Assembly: GCA_002914845.1 (NCBI GenBank)
Contig: JXTC01000161.1
Coordinates: 262,782 to 326,781 of the forward strand
Reading direction: 5' to 3'
Length of the DNA: 64,000 nucleotides
Source: Trema orientale
Taxonomy: Eukaryota > Streptophyta > Magnoliopsida > Rosales > Cannabaceae
Below, piece by piece: positions 12,050 to 25,154 of the stretch (within the stretch, counting starts at the first letter, position 1; each line of letters begins with the position of its first letter). A program made the position numbers and the translations under genes. The notes under the pieces are model-generated. The model did no database searches and was not told the DNA's origin. It saw only the letters and a list, made by a program, of their open reading frames with translations.

Positions 12050-15000
12050 ATGGATATGGAGGAGGAAAAGAAGAAGCTTCACAATTCTACTACTAAATTT
12101 TCAAAGATCCCAAATCATTTTTTGGCTCAGTGTGGTCTATTTCTTCTTATTCAGATCTCCATTTTCGTTAAAGTTGAAGCTTTCAACTATGGCGACGCCC
12201 TCACAAAAAGCCTCCTCTACTTCGAGTCACAAAGGTCCGGTCGCTTACCGTACAACCAAAGGGTCACTTGGCGAGACCACTCGGGCCTCACCGACGGCCT
12301 AGAACAAGGAGTACGTGGCCAAATCTCTCTCAACTCTACGTGCCCATTTGTCCAAAATGTCCAAAAACCCTGTTTTTATGTGATTAAATTTTGTACCAAA
12401 ACTTTCTATAACTCGTTATTGTATTTGTATATAGTTCTTTTTTTTTTTTTTTTGACAATGTGGGCACTTTTAACTTGTTCAGGTGGATTTGGTGGGAGGA
12501 TATTACGACGCCGGAGACCACGTAAAGTTCGGTCTTCCGATGGCTTTTACGGTGACGATGCTCTCCTGGGGAGTCATTGAATTCCGGCCGCAAATCGCCG
12601 CCGGTGGAGAGCTCCGGCACGCCATGGAGGCCATCAAGTGGGGTACGGATTACTTCATCAAAGCTCACACAAGTCCAAGCGTGTTGTGGGCAGAGGTAAA
12701 TAAAATTCACTACTTCATATTAGTATAGCATATAGTATTTATATATGTATTTGTACTATGGTGTTGTTATGTAAAATTTGAATTATAATTAAATTTAATT
12801 AGGTGGGGGATGGTGACACTGACCACTACTGTTGGCAAAGACCGGAGGACATGACAACTTCCCGGCAAGCGTACAAGATCGACGAGAACAATCCCGGGTC
12901 GGATCTCGCCGGAGAAACCGCCGCCGCCATGGCCGCCGCTTCCATTGTTTTCAAGTCCACAAACCCACATTACTCTCACCTATTGTTGCAACATGCCCAA
13001 CAGGTAATTTTACTTACTTAATTACACTTTACCATTTAGCTTAGTGAGATATCAATTGGGTTTGTTCAAAATTAGGCTAATTAATTAATAATTAATTTTT
13101 ACATTTTTTCTTTTTGGGGGGTGTAGTTGTTTGAATTTGGAGACAAGTACAGGGGAAAATATGATGGGAGTGTGGGAGTAGTGAAGAGCTACTATGCGTC
13201 GGTGAGTGGATATATGGATGAGTTGTTATGGGCAGCTCTGTGGCTATACAAGGCCACCGACAATGAAGACTACTTGAAATATGTTATAGACAAGGCTCAT
13301 TGCTTTGGTGGAACTGGTTGGGCCATAACTGAGTTCAGCTGGGATGTTAAGTATGCTGGTCTTCAGCTCCTCGCCACTAAGGTAAAAAATATATGTATAA
13401 AATCACTGTGCTTTAATTTAAGCTCCAAAGTTACAAATTTGAATATTACTAACTCAAATTAATTTAAATACCTTTTTGGACAAAGAAAGAGTTGAATGTA
13501 AAGGTTAGGCCGGGTCTAAGAGAACAGGTGTCTTATTAGTTTTACCCTACAAAGGATTTTGCTTTTTTTTTTTCTTTTCCCCCTAATTTCAAAGAGGGAA
13601 TAATGACACAACTTTAGGAAATCATGCTTTGTTGCTTTATGAAGTTAAAAACGTTGAGTAGGCCCCACTTAAGGTACAATCTTACGTAGAGTAGCACGTG
13701 GACTGTGGACTGAAGGTTCTACTTTGCATTGCATAATTAGAAGAGCTTTTTAAGTGTAGAGGTAAGAATAATACAACATATATGCGCAATTAATTAGGAC
13801 TGTATAAATGGTCATATAGAACGTCTCTACGTGCTCCAGCAATGCCTGAGTTTGTGCCAGTAAAGATGACACAATAATGATCCGATTGATTGCCCCAACC
13901 CAACCTTTTCTGGTGGAGCCCTATGTTACATTTGGGGTGAGCCACACTTATTATTATTTTTTTAGGGGTTAGAGGTTACAATTAATCGTGAGGAGGGAGA
14001 GGGCTGGTTTTGAACCCTGCATCTCAAGCTTCTCTGAGAGAAGCATTTTCCACACGAACTACTAGCTCGTGGTCCACACTTACTAATTAACCCAAGTGAA
14101 TGATACAATCGTTCCTTTTAGAGAAGTTATTGATCAATATCTTAATTTGTGACAGTTCTAAATTTTTAAGATAAAATTGGCCTTAATTATCTTTAATTCT
14201 AAGAGCTTTACTAATGTCAAATGTACTTGTCTTTTAATTGGCTTAAATTTCATGTGAATTTCACTGTAGAATGCATATGAATCTCACTTTAGAATGCACG
14301 TCACTAGGAGAATAGTTAGGTCCTGTTTGTTTCAACCATTCCATTCCATTGGAATGGAAAATCTATTTGAATGTGTGTTTGTTTCAACAATTCAGTTTTT
14401 TCATTCAAATGATATTTTAGAATGTGTGTTTGTTTCAACAATTCAGTTTTTCCATTCAAATGGTCCATCCAAAAAGTTAACTATTGGAATGGTTTTTTTA
14501 TATCTTGAATGAAAATGGAGGGGATGAGGTGTTTTTGAATGGTCCATTCCAATGCTCCCATTCTAATTACAACACATTCTACTATTTTTTCCATTCAAAT
14601 ATCTCTCATTCCAATTATAACACATTCCACAATTTCCATTCAAATACACCCATTCAAATAGGCGAACCAAACGGGCCCTATATTTTTTACTTTTCTTTTA
14701 TTTGTAACTTTTCCGTACATTATAATACTATGTGGGTATAATGTAACTATTTCAAAACTCGAGAGACAATAAAGTTGGATTTATAAGCTTGACATGTTTG
14801 ACTCTCACGTTGAGTTTTCTATTTCGAGACATAATCATTATACTAAATTCAAATTTCTATTCGTGTAGTTGTTAATGGAAGAAAAATACCGAGATCACGC
14901 TCGATCAGTTCTCGAGCAATATCGATCAAAAGCCGAGTACTACATATGTTCATGCCTAAACAAGAACAATGTCAGCAACAACGTGGAACGAACTCCGGGG

Positions 15001-15537
15001 GGCCTACTCTATGTTCGCCAATGGAACAACATGCAGTACGTCTCTACGGCGTCGTTCCTCCTCACGGTCTACTCGGATCTCCTCAAGAGTTTAAACCGGA
15101 AGCTTAGCTGCCACGCTGGAATGGTGGACCCGGACGAAATCCTCCACTTCGCCAAATCGCAAGTGGATTACATTTTGGGCTCAAACCCAATGAACATGAG
15201 CTACTTAGTGGGCTACGGTCCAAACTACCCGAAAAGGGTTCACCATAGAGGAGCCTCAATTGTGTCATTTAGGGAGAATAAAGGGTTCATTGGGTGCACT
15301 CAAGGGTATGACAATTGGTACGGACGAGACGAACCCAACCCGAATGTTTTGGTCGGGGCATTGGTGGGAGGACCCGATTGTCAGGACAATTTTGGTGATC
15401 AAAGAGATAATTATATGCAAACCGAGGCATGCACTTATAATACGGCGCCGTTAGTAGGAGTTTTTGCTAAGTTGTCACAATTAGAGGACCAAAAGTTGGG
15501 TAGTGATCCAAATTTGGATTTGGTTGCTTCTTATTAA
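12050..15537 (+). CDS. Endo-1,4-beta-glucanase, glycoside hydrolase family 9 (secreted, class B type)
   Basis: It hydrolyses internal beta-1,4-glucan bonds in the cell wall. Exons are 12050-12310, 12483-12695, 12803-13003, 13127-13381 and 14869-15537. All junctions are GT-AG and join in phase, giving 532 aa. Residues 1 to about 43 look like a signal peptide: a basic start, then a hydrophobic run ending VKVEA. The GH9 catalytic domain fills the rest. DAGDHVKF (96-103) holds the catalytic aspartates. RVHHRGAS (433-440) is the family histidine signature. [19 protein letters not shown] ends the domain, with D490 and the proton donor E496. No C-terminal CBM49 and no KORRIGAN-type internal membrane anchor is visible, so class B fits best. 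The PROSITE-style TEP is TEA here, a mild departure. The last intron (1487 bp) holds a SINE-like unit and a MITE. The exact orthologue is uncertain. Confidence 0.95.
13950..14078 (-). mobile_element. SINE-like unit in the last GH9 intron
   Basis: On the minus strand it contains GAGCTAGTAGTTCGTGTGG, then GGGTTCAAAACC, which matches a tRNA box B (GGTTCGANTCC) at most positions. An A/T-rich tail follows toward 13950. The order (tRNA-like head, then tail) fits a short interspersed element. Box A is only weakly matched and target duplications were not resolved. Confidence 0.4.
14319..14678. mobile_element. MITE-like element in the last GH9 intron
   Basis: The ends GGTCCTGTTTGTTTC and, reverse-complemented, GGGCCCGTTTGGTTCG form imperfect terminal inverted repeats with TA on each side (14317-14318 and 14679-14680). 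The interior is built from CCATTC/GAATGG words. It includes a near-exact tandem duplication of about 50 bp (about 14366-14462, each copy starting GAATGTGTGTTTGTTTC). The superfamily is uncertain. It lies fully within intron 4 and does not touch the splice sites. Confidence 0.65.
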
Positions 15538-16743
15538 GAATAGTTTTGGACTTGCATTTTATACGTACTTGTCACTTTTTCCTTTATTTTTTTTTCTGTC
15601 CCTTTTGTAATTGTGGGTGAACCAAGGTTCTCCCTCTTTTTGTATCCTTGATTGTTTATTAAGTGTTCATAATACCAAAGTATAAAAAAGCTAAAAGTAG
15701 TTACTTAATTTTACCTCTTGCTCTATATATATGAAAGAAAGATGTATTACATTTCCTTTGGATATATTACTTTAAGACTATTCCCTCTTGTAATCTTAAT
15801 AGGACTTATTCAAATCTTGCCCTTCTTATAGTTTACAAGGGTTTAGACATGTGTAGATTATTCCTTTCATTAACTTGAGCTCTTTAGATATATGTCCCTT
15901 TTATCAAATCTTCGTATTACGAGAGGGAATATCGCTTAAAGTGGAAGCTTTAGGGGGTGAAATTTGAACTATTAATTAACACCTTAAAGTTCAACGGGGT
16001 ATTTTAGGACGCTTCAATTTTCCTCCTAATTAAGCTCTCACCAAAATTAAATAAGGCGCAAAGCCACTCCTCTACCTAGTGTAGAGGGGGAAAAAGTGTC
16101 GGCCGTTGTCTATGGATGATTATTTTCGTACTATTTTGGCACACATCTTCATAAATCTTATACTATGTTTCACTGTTCTGTATACTCAATATATATGTTA
16201 ATCTAAAGAAGCACATGATCAAAGGTCGGCATGTGGTTAGAAATATTTCTCGACGCAAATTTGTGGATGAAATAATGCACGTCCATTAATTGAAATGATC
16301 TACACACTGACATATACATGATAGATCCAATTCCAATAATGCCAATTATTTGTTCAAAAGTTTACAAAGAAAAAAAGAAAAGAAGCTCTTTATGGTAGAA
16401 AATATTGATAAGAAATAGGGTTTTAAACATTTTAAAGAAAAATGTTTAGTAACTATAAGTTGGACGTGTTATGATATTAGAAGATCATAGAAGATAATGT
16501 TGTACATGTCGTTCTTAAGTGACATGGGACAATGTCACTAATTATCGCAATAGTTTATTTATTTATTTAATTTTTTGGGGAGTCCACTTAGGCCAGGTTC
16601 TAGCCTCTTAAGGGCACTCTGTTTGGTCCCTCATCAATTTTATAATTGCTTGTCGTATGTAAATGTCATAGACATTATTCAAAGTTCAAACTCTCTACAC
16701 TCCAATGCAAAGAGCTTTCACATCTATATCTTTATTTAATCTC

Positions 16744-17463
16744 TTAGGTATTGTTTGGTACGCAGAATAAAATATGATAAGATTGGATTATTTTAAATGA
16801 TTAGATTTGATAGAATATGATAGGATTATAGTCCAATCTTATCCCATATTTAGTGTGCTATTTTTTGTTAGGATGGGATTAACATGTGCGTTTCATAGTT
16901 TTAAGTAAATAACAAATTTTGAGGTTTGATAATTTAGAAAAATGTCATTTTCAAAAATTAATTTAGAAACTTACCCTTTGAAAACTCAATTTTGTGAAAA
17001 ACCCATTTTAAAAAACTTATTTACAAAAATATCACTTTTCAAAAAATATTTTGAAAAATACCACTTTAAATTTTTTTTGAAAAATAACACTTTGAAAACT
17101 TATTTTTGAAAAAAATTCATTTTTCAAAATGATTTGCAAAAAAACACTTCAAAAAAAAATATTTCAAAAAATACCATTTCTGATTTTACCACTTCAAAAG
17201 TGAATTTCAAAAATACCGCTTTTAAAATTTAATTTTGAAAGTACCATTTTTTACTACCTCAAAAACATTTTATTATTTTTAATCAAATTCTTAATCCATC
17301 TCAATCTCAAATTCTCAAGAGGATAAGATCATCCGCATTATTTTTGAAATAGATTATTTTAGTCTAATCTAATTCCTCTCATATGCATGCACCAAACATG
17401 AGATTAATTTAATCTAATCCAATCTTATCCTTATCCTCCATTCCAAATGTGACCTTTGTACAT
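16744..17463. mobile_element. MITE-like element of the TTTGGTACGCAG family, copy 1
   Basis: The left side reads TTGTTTGGTACGCAG followed by GATAAGATTGGATTA. The right side, reverse-complemented, reads GATAAGATTGGATTAG and TGTTTGGTGCATGCA. These are imperfect inverted ends of a kind also seen at 34020-34640. The boundaries are approximate and no target duplication was identified. Confidence 0.45.
16915..17265. repeat. Degenerate tandem repeat, TTTTGAAAAATACCACTT type
   Basis: About ten imperfect units of roughly 30 bp alternate TTTGAAAA and ACCACTTT-like words. The array sits between the inverted ends of the element at 16744-17463. It is non-coding. Confidence 0.65.
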
Positions 17464-18768
17464 TGTCTTTGAGAAAGTGAAATTCTTTCAAGAATTTCCG
17501 TACAAGGAAAATAACATTTGTAATTCTGTAGAGGTGAACTTGTCAATACCTGATTTTATTCGCCGATATGCATGGTAATAAGTGGCTTCATTCTATGCTC
17601 TGCTTTGATTTCTTTGGACGACTTGTGAACTGCTTCAAGTCCTTTTTTCTTCATTGCCCTATTTGTGATCGTTGACATATATCAATAATGTTAATATGAC
17701 ATTTACAAACAAAAAATGGGGAAGGTACTAATATACATCACCACTAATTTTTTAAGCGATCACATATTTATCCGTCAACTGTTATATTACTCGTATAATT
17801 ATGATGATCTTAACAATATTCAAAGTGAGAATTATTGGAAAACTACGAAAGAGCAATCATGTATACATTTTTGTCACGATAAAGTCTCTCCCTGTAGAAT
17901 AACACCATGAATAATTTAGAAGCTATGACACGTTTGTAAAACCACTCCCAAATTTTGCAAGTTTTCTAATAAAGACCATAAATTGTCAAAAGCAGAAGAA
18001 ACAGCTTGTCAGCTAGCCATTACACTATTTTGAGTCAAAAAGGTAAAACTAGAATAGCTGAAATTTGAGCCGCTTGGTTGGGTTTGGGTGAAGAAAGTTT
18101 CTAATTGCTTCTTACGCTGATGTTGTTTAGTGGACACCCTACATATAAAAAAATTTACCTCTTTTTTCCTTTAAAAAATGTTAATATTTTGAAATATGTT
18201 TGTATGGTATAGTTGTTTTATATTTTGGGGGATAGAAATTAACATCATCAAGATTATGCTCTTTGGAATCTAAGTCCTTACCAACCTTGAATTGTTTCAC
18301 GCTATATCTAACTAGTGTCAACACTGATTTGAATCCTTTTTTAAGTACTAGAAAGAATTTCCTCAGTCAACCAACTTCAAATCCGGTCTTGATTTCATAA
18401 TTAATTTTAGCTCTTAAAGTCCTAGTTAGATCATTCCTTGGATTCATAATTAAGTTCTTACTTGGAGAACTCCCTAGTCCTAGAGATACAAGCTTTCAAT
18501 TAGGGCCCCGTAATCCATATAGCGTAATAGAGATCTTTTGGATGATAAACTTAATTTCAATGCATTGTGTTAAGACGTTGACAAACTTAATTTCAATGCA
18601 TTGTATTAAGACAACCGCCCTTTCAATCTTCACCAGTAATAAGAATAATATAATCTCAGATGACCCCATTAATTAATCATTCATGAGAATTAATTAATCA
18701 ATCATGAGAAGCAATACTTAGCCAAGAGAGAGAGAGAGAGAGACCCAACTTCACACTTTGGTCAAGTG

Positions 18769-19289
18769 TAGAGCTGGCTATTTTTTACACGATACAACGA
18801 TATGACACGAAATAAATGGGTTTGAGTAACATATTTAATTTTTGTGTCAATTCCGGGTTGACATGTATAACACATATAATAAACAGTTGGGTTTCAGGTC
18901 AACGTGCTTAACCCATTTAATTAAACGTTTCATTTTCGTGTCAATACGACATGACAAAAATATAATACGTTTATTGATGTTTTAATAATTTAAATGTAAT
19001 TTTAATTAATTTCGAGTATGTTGACATGTATTTAGTTGAATTACTTAGTATATAATCGTGCTAAAATTAGGTAATCATGTCAAATGAGATATAACCAGAT
19101 ACTTGATACATTTATTAAACGATTTGCACATCCTGTGTTATATTACACACGTTTATTAATCGTGTCGTATTCATGTTTAGATGTTTGATATGTTTATTAA
19201 TTGTGTTGTGTTTGAGTTGATATATTATCGTGATATATCATAATTACATCGACCCAAATATGATACGCTAAAATGAATTGCAAACCCTA
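18769..19289. mobile_element. hAT-type non-autonomous transposon, diverged relative
   Basis: The flanks GTCAAGTG (18761-18768) and GTCATGTG (19290-19297) are an 8 bp duplication with one mismatch. The ends are TAGAGCTGGCTATT and, reverse-complemented, TAGGGTTTGCAATTC. The interior shares the GACACGA and CGTGTC words of the copies at 8840 and 54611 but is much more decayed. No transposase is visible. Confidence 0.75.
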
Positions 19290-19297
19290 GTCATGTG

Positions 19298-20289
19298 GTC
19301 TACAAAGATTGAAAACAACGCATGTTAAAATAGTATTAAAAAAAAAGCATGTTAAAATATCAAATTCAACCTTTGTTATATCTCCTAATAATTTAAGCTT
19401 TAGGGAGATTAAATATGGAGAAAATATTAATAAGTTCGATGTTTAAATTAGTATCATAATTAGCAGGACTTAAGTAAAATTTTAGGAATAGTTAATTAGA
19501 ACAACTACCAGATGGTCCAATGTAAAATCTTCGAACAGAGCTTGAACCCCGTGACAAGCAAGTGGATTTGCCTTTAGCCATAATGAATTTACGTAAAGCA
19601 TCCAACATTAATGAGAACCTTATTCTCAAACGAGTCAATAACTTCTGAAAAAATCGTTATAATTTACATCACATCTTAACTATGCAATTTAAAAATAACC
19701 GAAAAATATCCATGCACTGTAGAATATATGTCGCGATTGTTATTTCTATCTAAAAAAAGATAAAAGAGAAATTAAGATGAGCTTATAAGAGCTAATTGAG
19801 AAACATGGTTAGATTTCTTACACCAAAATCAGATATTCTTAAATGATCTTTATGTCTTTATGATATGTTTACTAATCCGTAAAGGAAAGAAAGAGAGAGA
19901 GAATGAGTTTGGAGAGGAATGATTATCTTTCAAAATTTTAACTGTTGTTCATTTCGAAGGTTTTCTGTTGTTTTTCAACGTTTGTTATTTATATGTTGGA
20001 ACTTGGACAGTGACCTTACTTAGCAGAAGAAAATTTGAGACCTGAGTTTAAAAAGTGACGTGGACCACTTTCAGAAACAGGTAGGTGAGGACAAGATTCA
20101 TAGTTCCTACCATTTCAAAAAATTACAAGAGTCGAATCTCTTGAGCTGAACCTGACTGTGACAAAACAATTTATACAGCATATGTTAAATGTTAACAACA
20201 ACCTTAGCAGCCGTACAAAAATTAACGAGATGTCATCTCAAGAGATGAAGATTTTGGCTCAGTTATTAATACATATTTTTCTTTTAAAA

Positions 20290-20332
<43 letters not shown>

Positions 20333-22545
20333 CAAGTCATATATTGCCCAACCTGTTGAACAAAATTCACACTTTTGGCTACTATTTGTATTGGGATCAT
20401 TCGGTCTAATTTCATCTATATTTACATGTCTATGTTTCGTGGAGGGAAAAGGAGAGGAAAGATAAGTGAAAAAAAAAAAAAGGAAATTGAATCATTTGGG
20501 TGAATAATGCCCAACGAATATTTCTCTCCCACAATAAAGAGAAAAGGAAGGATAACCGGTTTCTTAGTTGATGAGGATATTGAATTTCTAAATTATCTTT
20601 GCACACTAAACTTTAAAAACAAATTAATACTAGGGTATAGGGCGGTAAAATAGTAATTTTTTCCTTTTTTTTTTTTTTTTTTTTGAAGGAGAGTAATTTT
20701 TTCCTTTTTATCTACCAGTCAACTATAGAAAAAAGACATTTACTTTCCATCCTCCTCATTTTCTCTCTCTCCTAGTTTTCCTTCCCCTACCATTTTCTTC
20801 CTCTCTACCAAACATCTGATCATCATATGCCTCAAAGACATCAATAATTTACTGGAGATGGGCGGGTATTTTTTGCTTATGTTACATTACATTACATCTA
20901 TATGATATGATCCATTATTCATACATGTGAACATATATTCAGGCGTATCTACATTACATAGATATATTCATATGAACCCTTGCAAACCAGGATATTCACG
21001 TGATTTTTTTTCCCCACTCCTAACCGGCCTAAAGAAAAACCATACCTAAAAGCTAAAAATCAGTACCACATCTTCTTTTTTTGGCTCTAATATGAGCAGA
21101 GTTTGATGGTGAATTTGAAATTGACTAGAGGTGTCTTTATATGTTGGAACAGTCCAAAATGATAAAGATGAATTCATTCTTTCACGTCTTCCTCTCTCTC
21201 CTTAGGTCCTCCTACTCTTTGCCACCCAAGATAATTGACAGCTTCTCAGTACTGTCTCTTTCTTTGTTACTTTTTCCCTTAATTCATAAGAAACCAAACA
21301 ATCAACTACTTGATTTTGGACCACTTTCTCATGCGGTAACCTCAAGTTTGTGGCTATATGAGTAGTAATGTTATGCTCTATGGCTATAAACACACCAGTT
21401 AGTGTACCTATTGATTTTCCCAAAGGGCAAAATTGTTATCCTCGAAGAACCTAAAGACTCAACTTGCCAAACAAAGCCTTAAATTTCTAGTTGAAAGACT
21501 CTTAGCAGCTTCAGAGAAGGAAAACATCATTTTATATACAGGGTACTTAGAGATTTCTTATTAAGTGATAACTACGTGACTCTGCTGCGCTTTTGAGCTT
21601 GATGATAGTTATTATTGATATTCAGCCGACCAATATTATCTAGAGCTGTGCTTTGGAGTTTGGTCAGTCCAATTCATATGAGGGTACGTATAAATAGACG
21701 GCTATGATGCACCAAGCTCTATTGATATCAATCATTGATTGTTCAGTAACAATGTGTAGTGGCACCGGCCAGCAGAGCCATCAATCATTCATGAGTAACA
21801 TTACCTAGTCAAAANGTAGAGAAGATATTTCAACATTAGACACGTAACTGTAGATTAGAGCCTAAATCCTTCCGCTACCTGATCAGAACATAAATCTTTC
21901 TTAAAAGAGTTTGGTCCATTTTCAAATAACAATCCCAGAAGTTGATTTATATTGCCATAAGAAGGATAATGGTTAGTCGTGACCACACATGAACCGCCGC
22001 AAATCTCTCTGTATCCACTCGCTTTTCCCTAATGAGCAATCCAAACGTTTCCCTAATGAGCCATCCAAACGTGTCCTTGGCATAAGGATCAGCTTGATCA
22101 CTTCTTCTCATTATCCATTCTACTGTGCAAATTGCAATTTGGGGAGCTTTTTAATCAGTCTCACATGACATAATCATAGTGTCCACGTGTCATATGCCTT
22201 AATAGTTTTGTAAATAATTGTAGAGAGAGGAACCAAATTTGGAAAGCAATTGTCTTTCTCAAAGAGTCTGTTCGATCGTTACAGTTACTAAGCATAGAAA
22301 CCACAAGAAGTGTATTGCCAAAAACTCCCACGACTTGAAATTTATCAGTTCATTCTCTCACCTATAATTCTTCGCCACTAGAAGTTGTGAAGGCTACATC
22401 TAGCCGATAACCTTTAAGCTCATACATAAAACTTTCTACTCGTCCATCTCAAACTCCAATCTCGTATGCATTTCATATTACGAAGCACTCTTTATTACCC
22501 ATAGAGCTAAGCAGCTGAACTAGTCCAATCTTCTCTGCCAGAAAC
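19298..22545. other. Intergenic region upstream of the NPF gene
   Basis: No supported gene. It holds a (GA)n microsatellite at about 20295-20331, T-runs near 20668-20683, one ambiguous base at 21815, and a TATA-like motif at 21689. The ORF at 20158-20409 is only the translated GA repeat with its flanks. Confidence 0.5.
21689..21696 (+). promoter_or_regulatory. TATA-box-like motif upstream of the NPF gene
   Basis: TATAAATA sits in a GGGTACGTATAAATAGACGG context, a good plant TATA match. It is 850 bases before the ATG, so it would imply a long or spliced leader. A nearer promoter cannot be excluded. Confidence 0.25.
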
Positions 22546-25154
22546 ATGGTAGCTATTATATTCACTTTCCTATCTTGCTATGACTTCTTTCTCTTTCAAC
22601 TTCCTTCAAGTTTTTCTCTCGTAATCTATTTGACAGGTTTTGGTCTCATCACATGGTGAGAAAGACGGTGGAAATGATGGAGCTGTGTTTGATTTCCGAG
22701 GGAATCTGGCTGATAAGTCCAAGTCCGGTGGATGGCTCGGTGCAGGCCTTGCCTTAGGTGCTGCTTAACCAGCTTGAGTACTCAAAATGTTGTTTTACTC
22801 CTAGTTGTCAGGACTCATAAACTGATATTAGATGTTTCCTTCAATGGCTGCAGGGGTAGAACTCTCTGAGAGGGTATGTGTTATGGGAATATCAATGAAT
22901 TTGGTGACTTACTTGGTTCAAGATTTGCATATTTCCTCAGCAAAATCTGCAAACATAGTCACCAACTTCATGGGAACTCTCAATCTCCTTGGCCTCCTTG
23001 GAGGTTTCCTAGCTGATGCTAAGCTCGGCCGGTACCTCACAGTTGCAATCTCGGCAACCATAACTGCAATTGTAAGTTTTTTAGCCCAAAAATATAACCT
23101 TTACATAATATGAATTCTTTGTCATAAAAATATTGTCATGAAGAGCTAACAATGTTCTTTGTTTGAAAACAACAGGGGGTTATTTTGTTAACTCTGGCCA
23201 CAACCATTCCCAGCATGAGACCCCCTCATTGTGATGACTATAGAAATCTACATCATCAATGTATTGAGGTCAATGGCAAGCAACTTGCCTTGCTTTATGC
23301 AGCTTTGTACACCATAGCACTTGGTGGAGGTGGAATAAAATCGAATGTTTCGGGTTTTGGGTCCGATCAGTTTGATGTTTTAGACCCCAGGGAGGAGAGA
23401 GCCATGATTTTTTTCTTTAACAGGTTCTACTTTGGGATAAGTATAGGATCCTTGTTTGCTGTGATTGTCCTGGTTTATGTTCAAGATAATGTGGGAAGAG
23501 GTTGGGGTTATGGCATATCAGCAGTGACAATGGTTATAGCGGTTCTTATTTTGCTCTGTGGGACGCCATTTTATCGGTTCAAGAAGCCTAGAGGAAGCCC
23601 CTTAACAGTCATATGGAGGGTCATATTATTGGCCTGGAAGAAGAGGAGTCATCCTTATCCTTCTCATCCAAGCCTTTTGAATAAGTACCAAGAAGCCACG
23701 GTCCCACACACACAGAAGTTCAAGTACGTATAAATATTACCTTCAATGAAATAGTTCCACCTTTGGTTTTCTTCTCCCCAAGATGGAGAAATAGAGTATA
23801 TTTTCAGGTCACTCACATTTTCTAGGCAATGTTAATTCTTACAAGTGTGAATAAGATTTTCTCCTTTTAAACCGATTTTCATGTGGCACGAACAAAGTTT
23901 TGGTAAAAATAAGACAATGATTATGATATAAGAGGCTTCGGTAACTATCAATTATTATATGGTTTTATCAGCAACAGGGCTGTTTAGTTGAAGATATTAC
24001 CATGACCTTAGGTCCTTTTTTGTTCGATTTTAAATTTTATTTCCATTAGAGAGATGATTCACGATATTAAGAATGAACTTCAAGCCTGCAGATCAGGAAA
24101 AGAACATAAGAACAGTTGAGTCGCAGGATTTTTCAATCCCCACTGTTTTCAATGGCTCAATACTTCTAATTCTCTTCAACCATGACAATCAATTTTTTAC
24201 GACTGTTGTCTTTCTGGGCACTAACAATGTTTTTAACCATTTCCTGTGTGAATACTAAGGTGTCTGGACAAAGCTGCAATTGTAGAAGATTACATTGCCA
24301 CTGGTGAAAACAAAAACAACCCTTGGATAGTATCCACTGTAACCGAAGTTGAAGAGGTGAAAATGGTTCTTAAGCTTATTCCCATCTGGTCTACTTGCAT
24401 CCTCTTCTGGACAATATACTCTCAAATGACGACCTTCACAATTGAGCAAGCCACCTTCATGAAACGAAACATTGGCTCTTTCGTTATCCCTTCAGGCTCT
24501 TTCTCTACTTTTCTCTTTATATCCATTCTCCTCTTTACTTCCCTGAATGAGAAGTTCTTCGTCCCACTTGCTCGGAAACTCACCCACAAACCTCAAGGAA
24601 TCACAAGCCTCCAGAGGATCGGAGTTGGACTCATCTTCTCAATGGGAGCTATGGTGGCTGCTGCAGTAGTCGAAAAACAAAGAAGGGAATTCGCCATTCA
24701 TGAGAATACCATGATAAGTGCTTTCTGGCTAGTCCCTCAGTTCTTTCTGGTAGGGGCTGGAGAAGCTTTTGCCTATGTTGGGCAACTGGAGTTTTTCATC
24801 AGAGAGGCACCAGACAAGATGAAGTCCATGAGCACAGGCCTTTTCCTTAGTACTCTCTCCATGGGGTTCTTTGTTAGCAGTTTGTTGGTTTCACTTGTGG
24901 ATAAAGTGACCAAGAAAAGTTGGCTCAGGAGTAACTTGACCAAGGGGAAGTTGGATAACTTTTATTGGCTGCTTGCTGTGCTGGGATTGATGAATTTTGT
25001 AGTTTTTCTCATCCTATCATCAAGACATCAATACAAAGAACAGCATTTCATTGTCCTTGATGACAGCGGGGAAAAGGAGCTTAAGAGCTCAAATGATGTA
25101 GCAGCAGAAAAGCTGGAAGAGAAAATAGCCATAGAGACAATGGAGGGGCCCTAA
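22546..25154 (+). CDS. NPF6.4: NRT1/PTR family (NPF6-type) proton-coupled nitrate/peptide transporter
   Basis: A major-facilitator transporter of the plant NPF family. Members move nitrate, peptides or hormones with protons across membranes. Coding exons are 22546-22548 (the ATG alone), 22637-22757, 22854-23071, 23176-23723 and 24260-25154. All junctions are GT-AG, giving 594 aa. The ELSER sequence (44-48) is the ExxER proton-coupling motif in helix 1. GRYLT places Thr104 where CHL1/NRT1.1 has its regulatory Thr101. Tyr350, in FWTIYSQMTT, replaces the CHL1 nitrate-binding His356. The text throughout, including SMGFFVSSLLVSLVD near the C-terminus, resembles Arabidopsis NPF6.4/NRT1.3 more than NPF6.3. 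The first-exon split explains why a start cannot be read directly upstream of exon 2. Substrate is inferred from family only. It is convergent with the uL30m gene downstream. Confidence 0.94.

Larger units (their letters stand above)
15538..18768. other. Intergenic region between the GH9 gene and a hAT element
   Basis: The first 150 bases are the probable 3' UTR of the glucanase. No other gene is supported. The region contains the MITE-like element 16744-17463 and a GA microsatellite at about 18726-18743. Confidence 0.5.

Noticed and set aside
19500..19600. Possible SINE head on the minus strand (GGGTTCAAGCTC)
   Set aside because: Box A is one base short, box B matches at 8 of 11, and no tail or duplication is visible.
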